5,175 nucleotides of DNA from an uncultured Actinomyces sp. (lineage in GTDB: Bacteria > Actinomycetota > Actinomycetes > Actinomycetales > Actinomycetaceae), in assembly GCA_900554605.1 (NCBI GenBank), contig USHU01000095.1, forward strand, positions 1 through 5,175, given 5' to 3'. Below the pieces are notes generated by a model. It worked only from the letters and a program-made list of their open reading frames with translations, had not been told where the DNA came from and did no database searches. Positions 1 through 5,022 of the stretch are shown here, in pieces (position 1 is the stretch's first letter; each line of letters opens with the position of its first letter). A program made the position numbers and the translations under genes.

Positions 1-39
1 GGGCTTCGGCTTGCGTTGTCTTGCCGCTCCGCTAATTCG

Positions 40-97
40 CACACGAAGTCGGTGAATGTCATGCGTTATAGCCTGTGACATTTAGCTACAACGTGTG
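40..97 (+). repeat. 58-bp palindromic repeat, copy A
   Basis: This is an imperfect inverted repeat with two 22-nt arms (40-61 and 76-97) around a 14-nt centre, TGCGTTATAGCCTG. By hand alignment 17 of 22 arm positions pair as Watson-Crick and one more as G-U in forward-strand RNA. The outer six (CACACG/CGTGTG) and inner seven (AATGTCA/TGACATT) are perfect. Similarity to copy B continues downstream for about 20 nt (97-116 versus 344-363, 17/20), and similarity to copy C includes the preceding CTAATT. It may be a REP/MITE-like element or the remnant of a mobile-element end; no transposase is in the window. Confidence 0.8.
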
Positions 98-161
98 GAG
101 GTGGCTAGACAGGCGGACTGAGCACGCGGCTCGACAGTCGGGCAGTACAACTCAGCTGAAC

Positions 162-194
162 AGGCCCGGGCGTTTGGGGAAGACGCCCGGGCCT
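162..194. terminator. Strong GC-rich stem-loop, probable terminator
   Basis: The 12-nt arm AGGCCCGGGCGT (162-173) is perfectly complementary to ACGCCCGGGCCT (183-194), with a 9-nt loop between. The stability fits an intrinsic terminator of the high-GC type, although neither flank has a real U-tract (CGTTATATCT follows on the forward strand). It could end transcription of a gene left of the window or insulate the operon from read-through. The stem is symmetric, so its working strand cannot be decided. Confidence 0.6.
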
Positions 195-286
195 CGTTAT
201 ATCTGCCTTGGCCAAATTGTCGTGGGCCGCAGCGCTGCTTGTGATGCTCTTGTCGTTTCCGCAACAGGGCGTTCGTTTGCTGCTGT

Positions 287-344
287 CACATGAAGTTGGT
301 GAATGTCATGCGTTATAGCCTGTGGCATTTGCTGACTTCGCGTG
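287..344 (+). repeat. 58-bp palindromic repeat, copy B
   Basis: This copy has the same geometry as copy A: arms at 287-308 and 323-344 around an identical 14-nt centre. Counting G-U pairs in forward-strand RNA, 21 of 22 arm positions can pair (15 Watson-Crick, 6 G-U). It is therefore the best-folding copy even though it is the most diverged in primary sequence. Its right arm carries ACTTCG where A and C have ACAACG, which repairs the two-base bulge seen in those copies. The GGAGGT following the arm and a further CTAGAC-containing block are shared with copy A. Confidence 0.8.
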
Positions 345-440
345 GAGGTAGCTAGACGGGTGGCACGGCAGGACTCTTGCGTCGAGGTAGCCGCAGATCC
401 GTTTGTGAGCTGTCTCAAATTGGCAAGAAACAGAAATAAT

Positions 441-470
441 TTGCTCTAGCCATTCGTTCCTATCTATGAC
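441..470 (+). promoter_or_regulatory. Weak candidate promoter for transporter operon
   Basis: TTGCTC (441-446) and TATGAC (465-470) are separated by 18 bp and could act as -35 and -10 elements. They would place the transcript start near 477 and give a leader of about 47 nt before the ATG at 524. Both hexamers are poor matches to the consensus. The call rests mainly on their position in an AT-richer stretch upstream of the first gene. I see no clear operator. Confidence 0.25.
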
Positions 471-511
471 ACCGCAAAATGGCAGTTACGCGTCGGTCTC
501 GCATCGTTGCG

Positions 512-518
512 AAAAGGA
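512..518 (+). promoter_or_regulatory. RBS that decides the ATPase start
   Basis: AAAAGGA ends 5 nt before the ATG at 524 and supports that start. An in-frame ATG at 479 would add 15 basic residues before the usual ABC N-terminus and has no ribosome binding site, so it was not used. Confidence 0.7.
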
Positions 519-523
519 ACACC

Positions 524-1348
524 ATGATCACATTCGACACTGTTTCAAAGACATATCCGCCTGACACTCGAGCAGTAGAGAATTTTTCACTAACGATTGC
601 CCCGCATACAACAACAGTGTTCCTCGGGACGTCAGGATGCGGCAAGACCACGCTCATGCGGATGGTCAACCGCATGGTCACTCCAACATCCGGGACCGTC
701 ACCGTCCGAGGCCGAAACGTCGCCAATGAAGATCCTGTCGCTCTTCGCCGTTCCATCGGCTACGTCCTCCAAGACGGGGGTCTCTTCCCGCATCGAACAA
801 TCGTTGACAACATTGCAACCGTTCCAGTTCTCGAAGGCGCATCAAAGGCAAGCGCGCGAGCAGATGCGCTCAAACTCATGGAGCTCGTCGGCCTCGATCC
901 CTCAATGGCAAAGCGCTATCCCGCGCAGCTTTCTGGCGGCCAGCGTCAACGCGTCGGTGTCGCGCGAGCCCTGGCAAACCGTGCCGACATCCTCCTCATG
1001 GATGAACCCTTCGGAGCTCTCGACCCTCTGGTCCGAGCTGACCTCCAGCGCCAACTTCGTCGCATTCAAAAATCCTTGGGCACCACGATCCTCTTCGTTA
1101 CCCACGACATCGACGAGGCCATCTTGCTGGGTGATCGCATTGCCCTCCTGCGCGAGGGGGCTCAGATTGCCCAAGAAGGCACTCCGCGCGATCTTCTCCT
1201 GAACCCGGCCAATGACTTTGTTCGCGAGTTCCTTGGAACGTCTGCAATCAGCGAGCGTGAACGAATTTTGGAGGGCGCACCCGACGGATCTCAAGCGGGC
1301 AAACCCGGCTTGGCCTCGGCAAACGACGCACAGGGGGAGCGCGCGTGA
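524..1348 (+). CDS. Osmoprotectant (OpuC/ProU-type) ABC transporter ATPase
   Basis: This is the cytoplasmic ATP-hydrolysing subunit of a quaternary-amine importer, 274 residues. The nucleotide-binding motifs are complete: Walker A GTSGCGKT (35-42), Q-loop Gln83, signature LSGGQ (136-140), Walker B ILLMDE (156-161), D-loop GALD (164-167) and switch His194. The sequence from ITFDTVSKTYP onward and the region VLQDGGLFPHRTIVDNIA resemble OpuCA/ProV ATPases. Those proteins are often near 380-400 residues because of C-terminal CBS domains; here only a polar tail of about 35 residues follows the ABC domain, so CBS-based ionic-strength or nucleotide sensing is absent. The stop overlaps the next start as GTGA. 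Family assignment is firm, largely through the neighbouring permeases and binding protein. The exact substrate is inferred. Confidence 0.93.
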   Translation: MITFDTVSKTYPPDTRAVENFSLTIAPHTTTVFLGTSGCGKTTLMRMVNRMVTPTSGTVTVRGRNVANEDPVALRRSIGYVLQDGGLFPHRTIVDNIATVPVLEGASKASARADALKLMELVGLDPSMAKRYPAQLSGGQRQRVGVARALANRADILLMDEPFGALDPLVRADLQRQLRRIQKSLGTTILFVTHDIDEAILLGDRIALLREGAQIAQEGTPRDLLLNPANDFVREFLGTSAISERERILEGAPDGSQAGKPGLASANDAQGERA

Positions 1349-1980
1349 ACTGGCTCTCCGGTTCCTGGGCGCTCATCGGTGAGCTCACCCTCACCCATCT
1401 CACCATCGCAGTGCCCGCGATTATTGCTTCGGTGCTGATTGCAGTTCCTATAGGAGCGTGGGCGCAGCGTTCGAAAGGGATCGGGGGTGCAGTTCTCTCT
1501 TTCCTGACAGTTCTCTACGCGGTGCCTTCGTTGCCGCTCCTGATTGTCATTCCTGTTCTGTCAGGGATCGCTCTTCGCTCGCGGGTCAACATGGTTGTTG
1601 TGCTAACGATTTACGGAATCGCCGTGCTGATTCGTCAGTGCGCCGAGGCCTTCGCCGCTGTTCCTGCTGACGTCCTCGAGTCCGCCGATGCGCTGGGAAT
1701 GTCGCGACTCTGCCGATTCTGCACGGTTGAACTTCCTTTGGCTGTTCCAGTGATCGTTTCTGGGACACGCGTGGTCATTACCTCGACGGTTTCTTTGGTT
1801 ACGGTCGGTGCCTTCATCGGCGTGCGCTCGCTGGGAACTTTGTTTACCGATGGCTTCCAGCGTGGATTGACCGTTGAAGTCTTGGCCGGGCTGGTGATGA
1901 CGATTGCCTTGGCTCTGCTTTTGGATGCACTTGCAGTCGGCCTAGGAGCGCTAATGACACCGTGGAGGCAAAGGCAATGA
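1345..1980 (+). CDS. Osmoprotectant ABC transporter permease, first (OpuCB-like)
   Basis: This 211-residue inner-membrane subunit starts with GTG overlapping the ATPase stop (GTGA), behind GGGGGAG at 1333-1339 with 5-nt spacing. I read about five hydrophobic segments, near residues 18-39, 47-72, 82-97, 134-158 and 178-203. The cytoplasmic coupling loop between the third and fourth carries an EAA-type motif (ESADALG at 112-118, ending ELP at 129-131), which contacts the ATPase. YAVPSLPLL (58-66) is typical of OpuC/ProW permeases. Length matches the short OpuCB/OpuCD class (about 210-230 residues) rather than long ProW. It should pair with the second permease to form the translocation channel. 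Which of the two is the true OpuCB counterpart cannot be settled by eye. Confidence 0.92.
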   Translation: MNWLSGSWALIGELTLTHLTIAVPAIIASVLIAVPIGAWAQRSKGIGGAVLSFLTVLYAVPSLPLLIVIPVLSGIALRSRVNMVVVLTIYGIAVLIRQCAEAFAAVPADVLESADALGMSRLCRFCTVELPLAVPVIVSGTRVVITSTVSLVTVGAFIGVRSLGTLFTDGFQRGLTVEVLAGLVMTIALALLLDALAVGLGALMTPWRQRQ

Positions 1981-2648
1981 ACCTCCTATTTGAAGCCTTT
2001 CAATGGCTGGCAGATGGACACAATTGGCTAGGGCCATCCGGGATTTTCGAACGAGTCAGTCAGCACATCGTCTTCGTTGCAGCTGTTGTTTCTATTTCGG
2101 CACTCATCGCATTGCCAATCGGACTGTATATCGGGCACACCGGACGTTGGAAGAACCTCGTCATGATCGGGACCGGTGCCGCGCGAGCGGTGCCTACTCT
2201 TGGCCTCCTCACCCTGGTTGGCTTGTCGCTTGGAATCGGCTGGCAAGCTCCCTTGATGGCTTTGATTGCACTTGCAATCCCGCCGATTATCGCAGGTGCA
2301 TATTCCGGTGTGATCTCTTCTCAAGGATCATCCGATGCAGCGCGAGCGATCGGTCTGACTGAAGGTCAGATCCTTACACAGCTAGAGATCCCAGCGGGCG
2401 CACCACTGATTCTTGCGGGTGTGCGCTCAGCGGTACTCCAGGTGATCGCGACGGCCACACTGGCTGCATACACAGCGAACCTTGGATTGGGACGTTTCCT
2501 CTACACGGGGCTGAAGACGCGTGATTATGGACAGATGATCGGAGGCGCGATCGTTGTTGTTGCGCTGGCACTCGTCACCGACGCCATACTTGCAGGGCTC
2601 ATACGTAGCCTGCGCTCCAGAACCCATTCGGATTCACAAGCTATATAA
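1977..2648 (+). CDS. Osmoprotectant ABC transporter permease, second (OpuCD-like)
   Basis: This is the second membrane subunit, 223 residues from ATG 1977. That ATG overlaps the preceding stop as ATGA and lies 8 nt after GGAGG (1964-1968). An in-frame GTG at 1962 would start within 2 nt of that ribosome binding site and is less likely. Hydrophobic segments lie near residues 30-53, 61-85, 91-110, 142-164 and 188-211. The EAA-like coupling loop is SDAARAIG (119-126), ending EIP at 137-139, so the usual LP is IP here. ARAVPTLGLL (69-78) matches the conserved OpuC/ProW block. The N-terminal 30 residues include an amphipathic, Trp-containing stretch before the first membrane segment. The overlap suggests translational coupling and equal stoichiometry with the first permease. 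Confidence 0.92.
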   Translation: MNLLFEAFQWLADGHNWLGPSGIFERVSQHIVFVAAVVSISALIALPIGLYIGHTGRWKNLVMIGTGAARAVPTLGLLTLVGLSLGIGWQAPLMALIALAIPPIIAGAYSGVISSQGSSDAARAIGLTEGQILTQLEIPAGAPLILAGVRSAVLQVIATATLAAYTANLGLGRFLYTGLKTRDYGQMIGGAIVVVALALVTDAILAGLIRSLRSRTHSDSQAI

Positions 2649-2708
2649 CTTCAACACATTCGCTTACAGGCTTTTCTACACTCAGAAGGCAAAACCAAAG
2701 GAGAGATA
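2649..2708 (+). promoter_or_regulatory. Gap and strong RBS before binding protein
   Basis: The only real gap in the operon, 60 bp, precedes the binding-protein gene. It ends in AAAGGAG (2697-2703), 5 nt before the ATG at 2709, a near-ideal ribosome binding site. This fits the higher expression usually needed for solute-binding lipoproteins. I see no clear internal promoter; TTTTCT/AGAAGG around 2672-2689 forms only a weak hairpin. Confidence 0.5.
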
Positions 2709-3626
2709 ATGAAACGCTCTGCTCTCGCCGCCGTTGTAGCGGCATTTACTGCCGTTGCACTCACCGCATGCAGCACAGGGAAGTCCCTGGAAGGTGGCGA
2801 AAAAGCGGAGGAAGGTGCGGCCTCGTCAAAGATCGTGGTTGGCTCCCAAGACTATTATTCGAATGAAATCCTGGCCGAGGTCTATGCCCAGGCGCTCGAA
2901 GGATCAGGCTTCACAGTCGAGCGTCAGCTGCGCATTGGCCAGCGCGAGGTCTACATGCCCGAGCTGGAATCCGGTTCGATCGATGTTTTCCCAGAGTACA
3001 CGGGCAACTTGCTCCAGTACTTCGATAAAGACGCGAGTGCTCGTGCGGATGCTGAGGTTTACCAGGCACTGGGCGCAGCCCTGCCCAAGGGATTGCGCGT
3101 ATTGGATGAAGCCCCCGCAACCGACCAAGACTCCTATGTTGTCACCACTTCTTTCGCTTCCGAGCACTCTCTAAGCTCAATTGGTGACCTGGCGCACGCT
3201 GGACAGATCACTCTTGGCGGCAATTCTGAGCTTGCGACGCGTCCGTATGGGCCGAAGGGACTGGAATCGGAATACGGTGTGAAGGTTGGTTTCACGCCGA
3301 TTGAAGACTCGGGCGGGCCGCTGACGGTAAAGGCGCTGAATGATGGTTCGATTCAGCTGGCGAACATCTACTCTTCCGACCCCGCTCTTGCAGACGGAAC
3401 TCTGACTGTCCTCAAGGATCCGAAGGGCCTCTTCTTGGCATCGCACGTCGTGCCGGTCGTTTCTACAAAGATTAACCAAGAGGCTGCCGCTGTTATCAAT
3501 AAGGTCAGCGCGGCTCTGGACGCCAAGGACTTGATTGAGATGAATCGGCAGTCAACTGCCGAGGCGCAATCTGCGTCCTCGATTGCTTCGAAGTGGCTTG
3601 AATCGAAGGGGCTGCCGCACAAGTAG
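2709..3626 (+). CDS. Glycine betaine/osmoprotectant-binding lipoprotein (OpuAC/ProX family)
   Basis: This is the 305-residue extracytoplasmic binding protein. It has a basic start (MKR), a hydrophobic signal core (about 4-19) and lipobox LTAC with lipidated Cys21, then a polar linker to about residue 40 before the mature fold at KIVVGSQDYY (41-50). Family features include IGQREVYMPELESGSIDVFPEYTGN (written here as separate blocks: IGQRE 76-80, PELESG 84-89, EYTG 96-99), Tyr180, IYSSDPAL (220-227) and the block from ADGTL to KGLF (228-242), all typical of OpuCC/OpuBC-type proteins. Tyr97, Tyr180 and Tyr221 are candidates for the aromatic cage that holds the quaternary ammonium group; that is inference. 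It should deliver solute to the two permeases. Betaine, carnitine, choline or another amine are possible ligands. The final codons (GLPHK) fall in a 20-bp tandem repeat. Confidence 0.93.
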   Translation: MKRSALAAVVAAFTAVALTACSTGKSLEGGEKAEEGAASSKIVVGSQDYYSNEILAEVYAQALEGSGFTVERQLRIGQREVYMPELESGSIDVFPEYTGNLLQYFDKDASARADAEVYQALGAALPKGLRVLDEAPATDQDSYVVTTSFASEHSLSSIGDLAHAGQITLGGNSELATRPYGPKGLESEYGVKVGFTPIEDSGGPLTVKALNDGSIQLANIYSSDPALADGTLTVLKDPKGLFLASHVVPVVSTKINQEAAAVINKVSAALDAKDLIEMNRQSTAEAQSASSIASKWLESKGLPHK

Positions 3627-3710
3627 AAGGCTTGATGCGCAAGTAAGGCACTTGCTGCACAAGTGAGGTGCTCGCTGCACAAGTGAGGTGCTCGCTGCAC
3701 AAGTAAAGCG
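3611..3710 (+). repeat. 20-bp tandem array overlapping binding-protein 3' end
   Basis: Five consecutive 20-bp units start at 3611, 3631, 3651, 3671 and 3691. Units 3 and 4 match at 19 of 20 positions, unit 5 matches unit 4 at 17, unit 2 matches unit 3 at 15, and unit 1 matches unit 3 at about 12. The core is CTGCACAAGTGAGG. Unit 1 contains the last codons and TAG stop of the binding-protein gene. Position 14 of every unit begins a stop codon (TAG, TAA, TGA, TGA, TAA), and since 20 is not a multiple of 3 all three forward frames are closed. CACTTG-CTGCA-CAAGTG (3649-3665) makes a small hairpin, but no classical terminator with a U-tract is visible. Confidence 0.85.
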
Positions 3711-3718
3711 GGCACTTC

Positions 3719-3766
3719 GCGCTTGCTGTGGTTGTTCGGGGGTGCGCTTGCTGTGGTTGTTCGGGG
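3719..3766 (+). repeat. Two-copy direct repeat, 25-bp period
   Basis: A 23-nt stretch beginning GCGCTTGCTGTGGTTG is identical at 3719-3741 and 3744-3766, separated by 2 nt. A degenerate third start (TGCGGTTGTGTGG) follows from 3767. It lies directly after the 20-bp array and differs from it in sequence, so two separate local duplication events are likely. Confidence 0.8.
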
Positions 3767-3804
3767 TGCGGTTGTGTGGCATCGGGTGCCGCCAGCTTAT
3801 CCCT

Positions 3805-3824
3805 AAATGTCACACGAAGTTGGC
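3805..3824 (+). repeat. Partial copy of palindromic repeat
   Basis: AAATGTCACACGAAGTTGG matches the left part of the 58-bp family, most closely copy B (TGTCACATGAAGTTGG). It stops before the inner arm and centre. Its first ten bases, AAATGTCACA (3805-3814), are the exact reverse complement of TGTGACATTT at 3877-3886 in copy C, so it forms a second inverted repeat with the full copy next to it. Confidence 0.55.
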
Positions 3825-3842
3825 ATGGCTCTCATCTAATTG

Positions 3843-3900
3843 CGCACGAAGTCGGTGAATGTCATGCGCTATAGCCTGTGACATTTGGCGACAACGTGTG
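3843..3900 (+). repeat. 58-bp palindromic repeat, copy C
   Basis: Arms at 3843-3864 and 3879-3900 flank a centre differing from the other copies by one base (TGCGCTATAGCCTG). Nineteen of 22 arm positions pair in forward RNA (16 Watson-Crick, 3 G-U). It is in the same orientation as copies A and B, is preceded by CTAATT as in copy A, and is followed by GGAGGT as in both. Together with A and B it brackets the transporter operon. Confidence 0.8.
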
Positions 3901-3981
3901 GAGGTTGGGTGAGTGCAGCGACTTCGCGCGAAGAATGTGGAAGGCCTCGGAGAGCCGCGTCGCGGTGAAGACGTCAGCTAT

Positions 3982-5022
3982 TCAGTCGATATACCCCTTG
4001 TCCCACAGCCGGCTCGAGGTCGTTGGTATGGCCTCGAGCAAATCAAGCCGTTGGGCAAGATCGATCTGAAGGCGAGGCAGGGTCTTTAGCTGCTCCCACG
4101 TGTATCGAATGACATTCCATCCGCAGTCGCGCAGGTTCTGTTCTCTACGAATCCATTGTTGTTTTGCGCGGTAGAGGTCCTCATTCGTGCTTCCCAGTTT
4201 GCTCATTCCGTCAAATTCGATCGCCACGCGTTTCTCTGGAAGAGCGAAATCGATGAAATATCTCCCTGTACTACCGTTCATCTCGAACTGTGTCAGTACA
4301 GGACCGCTATAGATGCTGCGGATCGCGTAGAGCATTGCCGCTTCGGCGGGGTTATCGCATCCTGCATCTGCGTTCTTCACAATGAGCTTCGCGGTAGAAA
4401 TTCCATATTTCCAGCCGTTTTCCTGAGCAGCGGACAATCGTCGAGTAAGTTCCTCGCGCAGGTTGTTTTCACGCTTCCTTGAGTCCCCGATGCTCTGTAG
4501 CGAGAATTCCGATTCGGTGTGCAACATCATGCACATGGCGACAAAAGCCTCAAAGTGTTGCGGCCCCATTGCAAGACGAAGAGCTGCATCCAATTTGTCT
4601 TCTACTTGAACACCTTTCTCAGTTAACCGATGATCCGTGAGCGGAGGTCTGCGCAACTTTCGAACCTTCACACGTGGAATGGTGAAACCTGAGTAGCGTA
4701 CCGATGGGAGTGTGGAATTTGGATAGGGCTGAGGACACCAAAAGGTGATGTCATGGTTCGCTGACCACAGTGGAACTCCCTGGATACAAAGCGAGCTGGT
4801 TCCAACGAATACGATCCGCGGATCTCGTGATTGTGCGAGAGAAGCAATACGTGCGCGATCAATGTATTGCTTAACTTCCCACCGAGGAAGTCCCGACGAA
4901 ATGGTCAGCATAAATCCGCGTTTCACTCTGACTTGTGAGTGAGAGCGTCCGTCTATCGGTGCTAAATGAACTTCTCGTGTCGATCGGGAGAGCACGCTCC
5001 CTTCTGTCTCTTCTTCGTTCAT
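3982..5022 (-). CDS. DUF559/Vsr-like endonuclease-domain protein
   Basis: This 346-residue protein of unproven function has no membrane segment or signal peptide, so it is probably cytoplasmic. The C-terminal part (about 225-325) looks like a DUF559 domain of the PD-(D/E)XK nuclease superfamily: Glu227 in a leading helix, Asp258 (YFIDFAL), Glu269 and Asp271 (VAIEFDG), then RREQNLRDCGWNVIRYTW (292-309). The His usually found soon after DG is missing (DGMSKLG), so activity is uncertain. The N-terminal half (VRVKRGFM, then RARIASLAQ, then FVGTSSLCIQGVPLW) resembles the AbiEi-like N-terminal regions of actinobacterial DUF559 proteins, but the usual helix-turn-helix start seems short. No Shine-Dalgarno precedes the ATG at 5022; Met38 (4911) also lacks one. 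Lower GC (about 50% on sampled lines) than the operon suggests transfer. No partner gene is adjacent in the window. Confidence 0.8.
   Translation of the reverse strand: MNEEETEGSVLSRSTREVHLAPIDGRSHSQVRVKRGFMLTISSGLPRWEVKQYIDRARIASLAQSRDPRIVFVGTSSLCIQGVPLWSANHDITFWCPQPYPNSTLPSVRYSGFTIPRVKVRKLRRPPLTDHRLTEKGVQVEDKLDAALRLAMGPQHFEAFVAMCMMLHTESEFSLQSIGDSRKRENNLREELTRRLSAAQENGWKYGISTAKLIVKNADAGCDNPAEAAMLYAIRSIYSGPVLTQFEMNGSTGRYFIDFALPEKRVAIEFDGMSKLGSTNEDLYRAKQQWIRREQNLRDCGWNVIRYTWEQLKTLPRLQIDLAQRLDLLEAIPTTSSRLWDKGYID

Larger units (their letters stand above)
1..523. other. Gene-free upstream region with repeats
   Basis: I see no convincing gene here. Short open frames exist on both strands, but they run through the 58-bp repeats and the GC-rich stem-loop, show no recognisable protein motif and lack good ribosome binding sites. 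The stretch holds two palindromic repeat copies, a terminator-like hairpin between them, and the leader of the transporter operon. Frame 1 is open from the window edge to a TGA at 76-78, but that stop lies within a repeat, so I do not call it the tail of an upstream gene. Confidence 0.6.
3627..3981. other. Gene-free, repeat-rich region after the operon
   Basis: This convergent intergenic stretch carries no credible gene. Reverse-strand open frames across 3627-3800 merely translate the tandem repeats. It holds the 20-bp array, a 25-bp direct repeat, a partial and a full copy of the 58-bp palindrome, and a 12-bp perfect palindrome CTTCGCGCGAAG (3922-3933). Both flanking genes end here, so transcription termination is expected, but no standard intrinsic terminator stands out. 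Confidence 0.6.

Noticed and set aside
75..418. Short open frames on both strands in the upstream region
   Set aside because: They run through the palindromic repeats and hairpin, overlap each other, and show no protein motif or good start signal.
479..523. Longer N-terminus for the ATPase from ATG 479
   Set aside because: There is no ribosome binding site before 479, the 15 added residues are unlike ABC ATPase starts, and AAAAGGA sits correctly before the ATG at 524.
3611..3710. CRISPR array
   Set aside because: The units are contiguous 20-mers without unique spacers, and no cas gene is present.
3368..3813. Reverse-strand frames encoding repetitive Cys/Ala/Ser-rich peptides
   Set aside because: The peptide repetition comes from the 20-bp DNA array read in shifting frames, and the frames overlap the binding-protein gene.
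40..3900. CRISPR or attachment-site reading of the 58-bp repeats
   Set aside because: Spacing is irregular, the repeats are palindromic over their full length, and no integrase, transposase or tRNA gene lies in the window.
4156..4482. 108-residue forward frame inside the DUF559 gene
   Set aside because: It is antisense to a gene with clear family motifs and has no recognisable domain of its own.
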